In this document: piece by piece, positions 53,291 to 63,987 of the stretch
How the letters are laid out: the number at the start of each line of letters is the position of its first letter
Numbering within the stretch: position 1 is the first letter of the stretch
NCBI GenBank assembly: GCA_015956445.1
Contig: WIUZ02000013.1
Location: 1-64,000 of the forward strand
Source of the DNA: Thelephora terrestris
Taxonomy: Eukaryota > Basidiomycota > Agaricomycetes > Thelephorales > Thelephoraceae
DNA: 64,000 nucleotides
Reading direction: 5' to 3'
Program-made: the position numbers and the translations under genes
Notes under the pieces: model-generated
What the model saw: the letters and a program-made list of their open reading frames with translations, nothing else
The model's database searches: none
What the model was told of the DNA's origin: nothing

Positions 53291-53914
53291 ATGTTCAGTC
53301 CCCCTAACCCTTTCCCCTCTACCAGCCCAGTTCAGCGACCAGTCATCCCTGACGCTAGGAGATCTATCTGGGAGTATAAGCTCATCAGAAGTCTCCAAGT
53401 AAACCGAACCGCCGGTTTACTTACTCACTTCCCTTACTACCGACCCTTTGCAGCTCTTGACGCCGGAGTCACTACTCCTCCCTTTCTACTAGGAGCGGAC
53501 CATCAATTCCTTTGGAATTCAGATTTTACTGAGAGCGTCCTTGCGACTGTCTACTTCAGTATCAGTCCGGCCTTTTACTTCCCCTCTCCACGTGTTCACC
53601 TTACGACTAATATCCACACCCATTCCCCTGCTATTATCGTTCTCTGGTGGGAAATTCCAACTGAATTACCTTATTCTGTCATAGAATATCTCGTCAATTT
53701 CGAACGTCTTAGCGATCAAGACTTCGAACCGTTTGTGCAGCAACTCAATTGGTTCTGCCAAGACTACCACTCACCCGTTCACCCTTATCAAACCGACTCG
53801 CCCCTCTCTCTTGATATCCCTCCTCCCCTCATCTCCACACCCGGAACTCCCTTCAAGACCAGACCCGACACTCCTCACCCATCCGCTAATCCTCTAGCAC
53901 CCCACAAACAGTAA
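53291..53914 (+). CDS. A protein of AB copy 5 (207 aa)
   Basis: Intact single-exon frame with the same length and layout as the other A proteins. It has SPPNPFPSTS at the start (one Ala to Pro change), FPYYRPFAALDAGV, IIVLWWEIPTELPYSVIEYL and the PLAPHKQ end. No known domain. The ATG lies about 75 bp after the AATAAA word and 150 bp after the TATA box. Confidence 0.78.
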   Translation: MFSPPNPFPSTSPVQRPVIPDARRSIWEYKLIRSLQVNRTAGLLTHFPYYRPFAALDAGVTTPPFLLGADHQFLWNSDFTESVLATVYFSISPAFYFPSPRVHLTTNIHTHSPAIIVLWWEIPTELPYSVIEYLVNFERLSDQDFEPFVQQLNWFCQDYHSPVHPYQTDSPLSLDIPPPLISTPGTPFKTRPDTPHPSANPLAPHKQ

Positions 53915-54427
53915 GCAGGCCCACAACCCTGATAATATTAGGGTATTGACGTCATGGCCACTCTTTTAGTATAAGTAGCAACTGTGGCTGTATCGTAGTA
54001 CCTTAGTTTTGTTACCTCAGGAAATCCTCTGCCCTTCTCAGCCCAGTTGCAGTTAAGGACAAGTCAGAGTTTCTTGTTTGATCCAAGACATCCCCATCTG
54101 CTCTCCCTCCCGCTCTGCGCGTCAGCTGCGCCTCGTAACTATAGAACCCCAGCGTTCACATTAGAACACCTCGAGCGTCCAGTCGATTACCTGGTGGAGT
54201 CATCAATCTTGTTGTAGGGATAAACCCTTGTTTGTTAAACCGAACGAAGTACAGTTTAGGTTGGGTTTCTCTTTAGGATTTCAACCTGACTTGTAGTGAC
54301 CTCGGACAACCTACCGGAAGAATAGAGACGTGATCGTTCCCTCACAAGCTAGTTGGACTAGTGAGTACTCTGCGGAGTCGGCTCAGTGCACTGGTAGTTG
54401 TTGGGGTAGAGTGGCCCTGACACCTCA

Positions 54428-54774
54428 CTGTATTTTTATGTTCCCTGTTTTTTGTAATTGTTGGACAGCTCTCCTATTTCATGCAGAACAAATAAGGCTC
54501 TACATTTTCTGAACCTGAACCTTACTGATGTCAGTAAGTGGACATACACTTGTCGGTACTCATTTTGCTTCTGATCATAATCCTTAGTAAGGTGTCAAAC
54601 TTATCTCTGTTGGAAGCCAGGACCTCGATGGCAATGAATTTGACAGCCTTTGCAACACCATACTTCTGGGAACCAGGACCACCAGCACAACAGGCCTGCA
54701 CCATTCATCTGTGAGACTACAACACTTCAAAACAGGAGGCAAACCGTGAAGGAAAAACCAAGAAAGCACAAGCA
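54428..54774. other. unassigned flank between C copy 3 and E copy 2
   Basis: No supportable gene; short frames only. It is continuous with 48277-48793 if C copy 3 is removed. Confidence 0.4.
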
Positions 54775-55188
54775 AAAAGTGTGATGATTTCGCTGTCTAC
54801 CCCCTTTTTATTTCCTTTATTCTCCGTCTCATCACCACTAAGTCAGTTGGTGCCCTGCCCTAAACACAGTGGTAAACTGTTTATTATGCAGTATGCCCTA
54901 TGCTTAACAATACAAAGTCCAATACGTGGAACATGTTACTAGTCAAGATACCCCAGAAGACCCAAGGTATAATATGTGAACATGTACCGGCAGATCCTCT
55001 TATGAAGATCCCCCCTACCTGGCCCTCCGTTGCCTCCTGAAGACTAGCAAAGATTCAGGCTACCAACAACAAGGGATTTATTAATAAGTATTGTGCGCTG
55101 ACCACTTGCAGAAGTCAACCAGCTTATTAATCTGACCCTTGGATTGAACTTATGAAAATCATCATGTTTAACAACTCATGGATCACGC

Positions 55189-56227
55189 TGTTGTGACCGT
55201 ATTTTGGACAGTATCCGGAATTGCGATCCTCTCTCGACTATTGGCAACCGCTGCTCGAGGTCTATAAGACGTCCCTCAGCATTCCCAACTGTCCCGATGA
55301 GGTCTCGCCTGCCCCTTTGCTTCGCTACACTTCCCTCTTTCCTTATCCCCCTTCGCGATGTCCCGATGTCCCGACGTTTTTCCTCGTGATGTCCCAACAT
55401 TTTCCCCTTTCGACCTGGGACCTGCAACTTAGACCTGTGACCTGCGCCCTTCGACCTGCGACCTGCGACCTGCGTTCTCCAGTATTTAGTATCCCTCGGA
55501 CTTTGTTTCCCTCGCGTTCCCTCCCAATCAGTCCTGATCGTGTCCCGACTTTTCAGTACATTTTATATCTTTAGTTTTCATCTCCCTATTTCCATTCCCT
55601 GCGTCCCGATCACGTCTCGATCGATCGCCCCACTTGCAACTCCAGACCTCCCTCTGGTTTGTTTCTCAACCACATTCCTTTCCTTCGTCGTTCCCTTCGA
55701 TCCCCTGCCTTCCCTATGTCATAGACTCGTCATAAGGTCTCTTGAAATCATTTTGGTTCGTTCCCTTTGGTTCCCTTCACTCTCAGAGTCCCTAGCATTG
55801 TATATAAAGTCCTCTGTACTCGATAGATAAAACAAACAATCAGCAGTGTTCTCCCTCTCTCTTTCTCTCTCTCCCTCTCTCTCTCTGAGGCCTAGCAGCA
55901 TTGCTACGGTCCTCCCTTCAGTTTCCTCGTCGTCTCGATCTTGTCTTCGTTGTCCCTCTGGTCTCTCATGTCCTGCTGTTGTCCTGCTTTTCGGCCTCAT
56001 TATCCCGATGTTTCCCGATGTTTCCCTTAGTTTGTTATTGGTAGTTTCATTCCTTGGCTTTCCTATTGTCTTCCGCTTCGTTCTCCCGACTTTCATTGCG
56101 ACTTTCCCTCTCATCGTTTGTTCCCTTCCCGCAGATCCCCTGGAGGCTCGCGCCTCTAAACCGAGGACCCGACCTTCTAACTGCCATCTCTGCCCTCTCG
56201 GACTCCGAAGGCTTTGTGGCTAGTTCA
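55189..56227 (+). mobile_element. solo LTR, family G, 1039 bp
   Basis: It starts TGTTGTGACCG and ends TGGCTAGTTCA. A 4-bp duplication ACGC (55185-55188, 56228-56231) flanks it, and the empty site is visible in E copy 1 near 23253 (ATCACGCGC). A TATA box (TTGTATATAAAGTCC) lies near 55798, followed by a CT-rich leader. No gene. This is an ordinary solo LTR, useful as a contrast to the gene-bearing ones. Confidence 0.8.
55847..55888 (+). repeat. CT-rich simple repeat
   Basis: CTCTCTCT runs with interspersed CCC and TTT in the leader part of the family G LTR. Typical of pyrimidine-rich fungal leaders; no further role seen. Confidence 0.7.
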
Positions 56228-56296
56228 ACGCGCAAAAGACAAGAAAGAAGATTGATGCTGGGAGCCATCATACAAGAGGATTATCTAGTCAACATC

Positions 56297-57435
56297 TCAG
56301 TAAATCCTCTGAACAATCTCCAAGGTGTTCCTCACCAACTCCTCATTCGCCCAATTCTGTTCCCTAATCTCATTCGGATCCACATCCGGCAGATCCTCGC
56401 AATCTGGAAGTTCTGTATCAGAATTCGGTTCGGAGTCCGGAATGAACTCAGCGTACGGATCGAATTCTAAAGCTGGCCATTGGTTCAAAGGAAGGGTCGT
56501 ATCAGTGACCGTGATAAGAGGAGTTAATCCCCTACCATGAGGACAAGGACTGTCCCTATGGACAACTCCAACGTTCCTATAGAACTCCTCTTTACAAATC
56601 TTGATGACCTCGTCATCAATTGGAATCAATTGGCCTTCGACCGGGACCACGAACCGAGCAGGCCGAGATTTGGCCTGCTCCGGAATCATTGGCTCCTCTT
56701 CTTCAACTCGAACCTCTTCTCCCTGACACCTCCTCTGGAGATCACGGACTTCTCCGGTCAATTCCGAGACACAACGGGTAAGACGAACCTAAAAGGGAAG
56801 GAGTTAGAACAATCACAAAAAGGTTCTAGCTCCACCCCATACCCTGTTGTCCTCCAACCTTCCAGTTTGAATAATTAAACTCTGGACCAAGTCCTTCAAC
56901 GTAATCGTCTCCCCCTTTAACAAGTCAATATCAGCAGCTTGCTTCTCAGTAGCATTGTCCATCAACATGGTCCATTCCTGGAGCTTCGAAACATCCTTCT
57001 CAATGTTTTCAATTTCCTCACAACGAGAATCAATACGCTCATTTACATGAGCGATCTCATCCGCGAGCATGGTACCAAAGTTACCAGTATGAGTAATGCT
57101 GGCTTCCAAGATTGAGTTGTAGGTTTCGTTTGTCTCAGTGACAAACTCCACTCCATGAGACAGGAGCTCCATGGTTAGGCATTGGTCTCAATACGCGCCA
57201 ACTTGTGGTTAGTTCAAATCTACAAACAAGATTTTAACACACCCCTACCTAAGTCGGTAAAACCCTCAGTAGGGTCGGCGGTGGCAGAGCGATCTATAAC
57301 CTCTCCCAAAGTAGGATAAGGGCGGGACAGATCACAGCGAGCGTGAGTAAAGCAATCAATGTTGAAGCTACTTTCCTGGACAGGAGAGTAAGAGGTAGAG
57401 TGACAGGTGGGAATACAAGTTTGAGCACAAGGCAT
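56297..57435 (-). pseudogene. E-family coiled-coil gene, copy 2 (degraded)
   Basis: Exon 1 is 57249-57435 (187 nt as in copy 1; MPCAQTCIP then YSPVQESSFNIDCFTHARC). Exon 2 keeps the coiled coil (GVEFVTETNETYNSILEAS), but at its start reads IETNA then TAA near 57175, and the first part matching FRDFLQAARR is missing. Exon 3 (56297-56790) keeps ELTGEVRDLQRRC and the acidic end. One stop and a small deletion make it non-functional in this reading. Several Arg to Cys changes fit C to T decay. Confidence 0.7.
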
Positions 57436-58148
57436 GTTGGCTGTGTGTGTGTAACAAAGGATGGTTTGTTGGGAGACCTATTCATCCAACCCCCTTTGGT
57501 TATATACCAGATGCCACACCCCTTCCACAACTCAGGAGTTGAGTCATCTTTTCTATTGTTTACTGCGCATGACCCACATGATATCATATGCCCCTATTCT
57601 TAGTCATATGCTCCCCTTTTGCTATTGGTCATTACTCAGCTAACCCACATTCATTTCCACTGTCTTTGCCATGCTCTCAAATTGCTACTTGCTGCTATTG
57701 TTTTGCATGACTCATCATGACTCATCTGTATTACTAAGAGTCTTAGTCATCCTGCACACGGACCAGGCTGTGCTGCGCACGGACCTTGTATGACTCTGTT
57801 TGTATATTAGTGTAGTCACAAGTCACAAGTCATGTCACAAATCTAGGTAGTATATATACCTGAGGTAGTTTAGCTTGTACTTCCCTAGATTTGTTATCAT
57901 CAGACTCTCCATGACCTCTACTGCTGTGTGCTAAGAGCAAGAGTGGCTGAAGACCCCTTGTCTCCATCTTTCTCCTTCTCTCTATCTAGTCTGTGAAGAG
58001 ACTTCCTATATCCCTGGGCAATAACTATGTGTTTAACCCTTTATTGTGATAGGTTTGAATATCAAGAGTGGTATCGAATTGTAGAGGGTGTGTTGGCCTG
58101 ACAAAAAGGATCCCATGGACTCGGGGACCAGTGTCGTGCACCGTTACA

Positions 58149-58196
58149 ATGTAATAAAGATGTAATCACCAATTCCAGGTGCTCTTGCCCCCAGTG
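58149..58196. mobile_element. family b MITE, right tip only
   Basis: GTAATCACCAATTCCAGGTG then CTCTTGCCCCCAGTG, ending at 58196. The remainder is absent. It lies in the short strip between E copy 2 and C copy 4. Confidence 0.65.
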
Positions 58197-58471
58197 TCAA
58201 CTTCTCATAAAAATGGCACACAAGTCTGTAACTTTTCGTCAGGGCCACTCTACCCCAACAACTACCAGTGCACTGAGCCGACTCCGCAGAGTACTCACTA
58301 GTCCAACTAGCTGTGAGAGAACGATCACATCTCTATTCTTCCGGTAGGTTGTCCGAGGTCACTGCAAGTCAGGTTGAAATCCTAAAGAGAAACCCAACCT
58401 AAACCGTACTTCGTTCGGTTTAACAAGCAAGGGTTTATCCCTACAACAGGATTGATGACTCCACCAGATGA

Positions 58472-58970
58472 CACTGGGGGCAGGGGCACCTGGAATCGGT
58501 GATTACATCTTGATTACATGGTGAGTTCATGTGCACTTTTCAATAATTGTAATCGCCGATTCCAGGTTGGTTACATTTCAAATGTTACCTTGACATGTAA
58601 TCCAACCAATGTCCACCAATTCCATTTGAAATGTTCTCAATAAATGTTTCTGGGATGTTTTTGACCTGTCGGCAAAAATAATACTGCAATGTAATCAGCA
58701 TGTTCTTCAATTGTCCGGGATGTAATCTAAATGCGCTCAAAACATGAGATGTTTTCACAATGTACCTACTGGGCAAATTCAGGAAACATTGATTGGGAAC
58801 ATCTTGAGGAAATTTCAAATGGAGCTGGTGGCAACAGTTGAATTACATGTCAAGGTAACATTTGAAATGTAATCAACCTGGAATTGGCGATTACAATTGT
58901 TGAAAAGTGCACATGACTCACCATGTAATCAAGATGTAATCACTGATTCCAGGTGCCCCTGCCCCCAGTG
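58472..58970. mobile_element. CACTG-MITE, family b, 499 bp
   Basis: CACTGGGGGCAGGGGCACC and its complement form the ends. TGA duplications lie at 58469-58471 and 58971-58973. It is inserted in the R/U5-like tail of C copy 4. Non-coding inverted repeat. Confidence 0.87.
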
Positions 58971-60122
58971 TGATTGACTGGACGCTCGAGGTGTTCTATA
59001 AGGTGAACGCTGGGATTCTATAGTTATGAGGTGCAGTTGACACGCAGAGCGGGAGGGAGAGCAGATGGGGGATGTCTCGGTTCAAACAGAAAACTGTGAC
59101 TTGGCCTTAACTGCAACTGGGCTGAGAAGGGCAGAGGATTTCCTGAGGTAACAAAACTAAGGTACTACAATACAGCCACAGTTGCTACTTATACTAAAGG
59201 AGTGGCCATGACGTCAGTAACCCTAACATACCCTTATCAAGATAGAACAAAGGGAGATAAGGAGTGTGAGAACGCTAAGTAAGGGAAGCGAACAAATATG
59301 ATGTGTGGGAGAATAAAGGACAAAGGGCCTTACTAGCGTGTGAAGGATTGCATAAAAGATAACAAATGTCTGCATGAAACATAGGGGTAAAGATAACACT
59401 AGTCTTAAAAGAAATAGGGGCATGGGGTCATGAAATTTCATACCTGGGGATCACACCCAAGGGTCAGGTGGAAACCTCTCATTGCTTCGTGCAATTTTCG
59501 AGCGGCTCCGAGATAAGGGACCATACAGCATCCCTTGTTGTCTGTAGGTGGTAACAGCATCATGGACTAGTGGCAACCTCAACGTACATCCGAACATGAG
59601 GAGGTCGGGCCTAGACTCATGGGACATGAGGGATTACAGATTTGTTGGTGTTTCATGCTAACGGCTACTTCCACATTCATTTGACTAAACAAAAGGAGTC
59701 TAGAGGCACTCCTTTCAAATAATGGTGAGTCCTTCCTCCGGTTAGGAGACTGTGATGTGACTGTCCACGTGTGTGATCAGGGTCCAGGGTTGGTCGTTAT
59801 TGTGATGTCATAAATGAGTCATCAAGGTCGTAAAAGGGGTTCGTAAAGGGGTCGTCAAGGTCATGAGACCTATTTTTAGTGCGCGCGTGTTCTAGGCGTT
59901 CTGGAACGAAGTTCTTCCAAGGCCATCCTGCGGGCCGAGGTGTCAGCTTGATGTAGTAAGCCAACGATGATGGTACAGTGGCAGAAGTTGATGTGACCCG
60001 GACCAATGAGGTACGTTGAGGGGGGTCACGTGAAGGATCACCGATCTAGGCTATAAGAAGGACGTCTTCTTGGAGCCATCCTTGATCAGCAACACCAGCA
60101 ACTTCCCCTTCATCTTACCAAC

Positions 60123-61857
60123 ATGTCTTTCCCAAACAACCACACCTACAAAGTCGCCAATGGGATCTCCACCATCTCCTGTATCAATTGCCGTGCCGCC
60201 AACCGCAAGACCTACACCAATGAGGCAGGGGTTCCATATACCACTGATGAACAGGTGGGGGGGAGTTTGAAATAATTTTGTGCTATTTCTAACTCTTTCC
60301 CAATAGATCTTGGAGGTCGTCAAGCAGGTGGACGCCAAACGTCTCAGGGAGACGATTCCTCATTTGATGGGGTTGACTTGGGACGATGAGCTCTGGGTCC
60401 GGTCCATGATTGCTGAGAAGGTGATCTTCCAGATGAGGGGTAGGTTTGGAGAACTGGAGCATCCCATCAAGAAGGAGCTCTGGTACACCCTGCAAAGGGG
60501 GATCTACGATCAGGACCTGCTGGAGCACGGGGCAACAGTTCCTCGGGCCGTCCGCCATGCCACCGCTTCCACCACGCTGTTGTGGTCGCTCGTTCGAGAG
60601 GGGGAAAGCCGGGTAGGTTTTCCGTTTGGATATTCGAGTATGACTCTCAACTAACCAAACTGCCTAGGTTGAACGGTTGGAGCGCGAGGTGAAGGAGGCG
60701 AAGGCCGACGTCCTTCGTCTGTCCGCTGAGGGTCTCTTGATGCAGGAGACTATGGCTGCCTTCCAAAAAGGGATGAACGAAGCGTTGGAGGCGATGGTTG
60801 CTAACCATCAGGAGCTAGTCGCCGGCCTGAAGGTTCGGGACGTCAACATCAGGAAGGCCTTGGATACGAGGGATGATCGCCTAGATAGGCACTCGAAGAA
60901 GATCGGGGGTGACAGCGTTAAGGTCGTCTTTCAGCCTTTGCAGTTTGTGCAACGACTGAAAGACATTCTTCTAGATCGAGGAACTCGAGGACTTGGTGTC
61001 CGTGTTGACGGTGCAGGTCGAGTCCTTGCAGGACAAGACCTGCAACTGCAAGGAAGGTCCCGTCTTGGTTGGACAGGGAACAGCCGATGTTCTGTTCGAG
61101 TTGGAGTATGCCAACAAGGTGGTACTCCCATCGCCTAACCCATCGTCCTACGCCACTCCTCTGGTAGAGAACAAGGCTCCTATTCCTGCTCTGGCTCCGG
61201 CTTCTACTCTGGCCGAGTCCGACAAGGAAAACTGTAGGCGCTGTCTGCTGCAGCCGATCAGTCAGCTGGTGAAGATCAAGGATGAGGTCATGATCGTTGA
61301 CCAGGCCGAAGATGCTCCAAGGGTTGCCGAGGTACGTCTGGTGATTAAGGGGCAGCGTTGTAAATGCTCGCGACGCCGTAACGATCATTGTTCGGCTCCC
61401 TCGGCTTACCCTTATCCACGTCCAGTTGAGTCGGATGGTGACCAGTCTGGTCGAGATGAGGGACGACCCTTCCGATACTGGGTCAACCGTCCCAACCGAC
61501 AGGTCGAGTCGGAGGTCCAGCTTAGGCACCTCACCCAACTCACAGTACAGGATCCCGCCCAGGCCTCCGATGAGGGAGACAGAGGGTCTCTCTTTGACTA
61601 CGTCGACAGTGCTGCCGAGCAGTCACCCGGTGATGGAGATGTGGGACCAGGTGTTCAGAAGTTCGGTGACATCTGGGAGGCTGGTGGGTCCCTACGAAGG
61701 AGTCTCTTTGTATTGACTTGAACTAGACGTTCAGTTGAGTGCAGAGGATGGGGACGCCATGTTCAGAGAGATCCTTGCGAGGAGGGGCCGGTTCTTCGAT
61801 CTCCGGGATGGAACACTGATGACCATGAGGCCTGCCGTAGATCGAGTCGACTTTTGA
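60123..61857 (+). CDS. C-family coiled-coil protein (510 aa, five exons, intact)
   Basis: The exons are 60123-60254 (132 nt), 60307-60612 (306), 60668-60922 (255), 60975-61683 (709) and 61727-61857 (131). The introns are 43-55 nt, GT..AG. The joined frame is 511 codons including the stop and has no break. Exon 2: LTWDDELWVRSMIAEKVI and LWYTLQRGIYDQDLLE. Exon 3: coiled coil (LEREVKEAKADVLRLSAEG). Exon 4: second heptad stretch, CNCKEGPVLVGQGT, CRRC, then a basic part (CKCSRRRNDH). Exon 5: LSAEDGDAMFREILARRG and MRPAVDRVDF. Homologous to the F gene. No catalytic domain recognised; structural or nucleic-acid-binding roles are possible. Confidence 0.8.
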
Positions 61858-62065
61858 AGGACGTTGTATAAGCATAGTATAGCCTTGTAGTTCCGATCTG
61901 CTGTGAATGTATGCGCGTTGTGTGTGTTTTGAATGATTGGAGTGAAGGATAAGGAGTGTGAAGCATTCAAACATAAGAAATGGTAAGAAGAGTTCGAAGA
62001 AAGAGCGTGTTATAAAAAGTTTAAAAATACCATGTTCCTGACACTTTTCCCTTCCGTTCCGGTGT

Positions 62066-62172
62066 CACTGGGAGCAAGGGGCCAAATACCCAGTGGGTAC
62101 ATGCTGAACATTGTGATCACAGTTGACAAGTGATCACAATGTGCCCAGTGGGGGAAATTTGAATACGTTCGA
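62066..62172. mobile_element. family a MITE, left tip only
   Basis: CACTGGGAGCAAGGGGCCAA at 62066, followed by the ACATTGTGATCACAG words of family a. It stops near 62172 without a right arm. Confidence 0.7.
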
Positions 62173-62214
62173 AACCACAGGGTTCAGCCATTTTTTTTCC
62201 ATGGATTATGGGGC

Positions 62215-62665
62215 ATGCAACATTGTACAATGTGTTGTACAACCCATGACCCATGTGTTGGAATCCTAGAGGACCGTAAATAGATTCCAGTTGTCATGAA
62301 CTCCAGGCAGCTACAAACCGGTGGGGTTGACGACCTACATAGCTACTCTTTATATACTATTTAATAGACCATGTGGCCGTGTGGCAGAAAGGCCATCTGT
62401 ACAAAGAGAAACAAGGGAACAAAGAAACGAAAGAAACACAGGGCATACATGGCTAACTACCGTGTGAGACATCGTGCGTCTGACACGCGCCGTGCCATTT
62501 TCCATTACCATGGGGAAAATAATTGCCAATGCCCCATGGGTTGTACAATGGTATTGGTGCTCCATAGGTCATGAATTGTACAACGCTATTGATTTCCATG
62601 GGTCATGGATTGTACAAGGGTATAGGTTGCCCATGGGTCATGGGCTGTACAATGTTATGGGTTCC
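62215..62665 (+). repeat. imperfect tandem repeat around CATGGGTCATGG..TTGTACAA
   Basis: Four to five units of about 32-40 bp between 62530 and 62665 contain CCATGGGTCATGG followed by TTGTACAA. Related words, some inverted, occur at 62215-62260. The A/T-rich stretch between has short frames only. No gene is supported in 62173-63000. Confidence 0.55.
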
Positions 62666-63167
62666 CTATACTTGGTTGTCTGCTGATATGCATTTTCCAT
62701 ACCCCATCCACTCTGGAATGTCCAGTACTTTAGATTGTAAACAAATTGCAACATCATATGGGCAGCCATTCAAGATACAGACATGTAACACTGTGTATTT
62801 ACTTTATATTTCTCCTCCTTTCAGTATCATTCTTGCTGGCCTTAGCACTCTTCTTAGCCAAACTCTTGTTCTCTGCAGACTTCAGCTTCTCAGTTGGCTT
62901 CCTCACCCTTGTACCCCTCCTCTGAACACATATTACTCAGACTTAGTTGCATTGTGTGATCATTTTACCTTGGCTGAGTAAATGGTGATCCCTCAGATTC
63001 TGAGTTTGAGGGATGCTTTCTCTTGCTTGTCCTATAAAACCTTCCTTACAATGTCTCTGGAGCTGTACCAAGTGATGGACTTAAGTTTTTTTTAGGGCTT
63101 TTTGGGCCCTTCTTGGTTTTTCCTTGTTGCTTGAATGACTTCTTTGGCTGGGAGTCAGATTCCTCAC

Positions 63168-63987
63168 TTAAACCCTTGTCAGCACCTTCACAGCCCAGTC
63201 ATATAGATGCACATACCTCAACTCATCTTGAAGAACATTAGAGATGTTCTCAAGAACTCTAGTGATAGAACCAACATCACCTGCATCCATGCAGCTCTCC
63301 GTGACATAGCCAGGAACCTCAATTTCATCATAGTCCACAATGCAGGCAAAGTGAAGATCCCTGAGAAGGAGACCAACTCCCAGTAGCAGATCTTGGAGTC
63401 TGTTTTTGCTCAGAGATGCCTGCTTGGGTAAATCAAGAGTTTTCTGATTCAACCACTGCAGGAACTTCTGAAGGGAGATGCAGTTCCTGTGGACTTGGAA
63501 AGGTGGACAGTATCCCATGACCATTTGACAAATGGCCACTTGGAATTCTAAAACCCACTTGGAAAATCCACATCCTAGAATAATGTAATGTAAGACAAGA
63601 AAAATAGGATTAATGTAGAACTCACCTCCAATGCATCTACTTTCTGAACTAGGGAAGAGAAGGTCTTTCCAGTACTCTCTTGTCCCAGTGCCAGTTTTTG
63701 AAGACCAATAGTCCTTGTAGCAGGACTTTCACATTAGCAGGGGAGTGAGATGCCCTGGTTGATGGCAAAGGCTGCACTAGGAGGAGTGGGTGCTGCAGTA
63801 ATCCTTTCTTCATCTTCTTCATCTTCTTCATCCATCTGTCCATTCTTTCCGTGACTGTCATGCCCCTCTTCTCCCCCACTTCCTCCCTCATCATCATCAT
63901 CATCATCATCATCATTATCTTCTCTCTCTCTCTCCCCTTCCCCTTGTCAGTGTGGAAGGCAAATGGTCTTCCTTTACCTTCTTCCAA
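63168..63987 (-). CDS. unrecognised minus-strand gene, 3' part in window
   Basis: The N-terminal exon is 63649-63987 or longer: acidic/basic with a run of nine Met encoded by the CAT repeat, then LLQHPLLLVQPLPSTRAS. The C-terminal exon is about 63168-63590 (GCGFSKWVLEFQVAICQMV; RLQDLLLGVGLLLRDLHFA; DAGDVGSITRVLENISNV; stop near 63168). They are separated by one short exon and a GTGAGT..TTCTAG intron near 63572-63625. The composition looks genuine. I do not know the family, and the 5' end may lie outside. Confidence 0.4.
63884..63945 (+). repeat. CAT and CT microsatellites
   Basis: About nine CAT units (ATCATCATCATC) from 63887 to 63914 are followed by a CT run. They lie in the open frame of the minus-strand gene, where CAT reads as Met. 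Confidence 0.85.

Larger units (their letters stand above)
51608..53934 (+). mobile_element. AB element copy 5, complete, 2327 bp
   Basis: TGTCACGAACGCATGACA lies at 51608. The right end reads CCCTGATA at 53934, one base off the usual CCCTGACA. ATATT lies on both sides (51603-51607, 53935-53939). The empty site is seen in C copy 2 at about 12987. Gene B is minus (51713-52607) and gene A is plus (53291-53914); both are intact. Confidence 0.9.
48794..54422 (-). mobile_element. C element copy 3, with AB copy 5 inside
   Basis: TGTCAGGAACATGG lies at 48794 and GTGGCCCTGACA at 54422, with CCTCA on both sides (48789-48793, 54423-54427). It measures about 3297 bp once AB copy 5 is removed. It carries the C gene on the minus strand and the plus-strand TATA region at about 53967. 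This is the clearest case that C is one unit with a 5-bp duplication. Confidence 0.88.
54780..58102 (-). mobile_element. E element copy 2, with a solo LTR inside
   Basis: TGTGATGATTTCGC lies at 54780 and TTGGCCTGACA at 58102, with AAAAG on both sides (54775-54779, 58103-58107). It measures about 2280 bp without the 1.04-kb insertion. It has the same layout as E copy 1, with a minus-strand gene and a plus-strand TATA region (AGTATATATACC near 57849). The gene is degraded. Confidence 0.85.
58237..62043 (+). mobile_element. C element copy 4, complete, with a MITE inside
   Basis: The left end is CGTCAGGGCCACTC (T to C at the first base) at 58237, and the right end CATGTTCCTGACA at 62043. CTTTT flanks both sides (58232-58236, 62044-62048). 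It measures about 3.3 kb without the MITE. The C gene is on the plus strand and intact. The TATA region on the minus strand lies near 59185. Confidence 0.88.
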
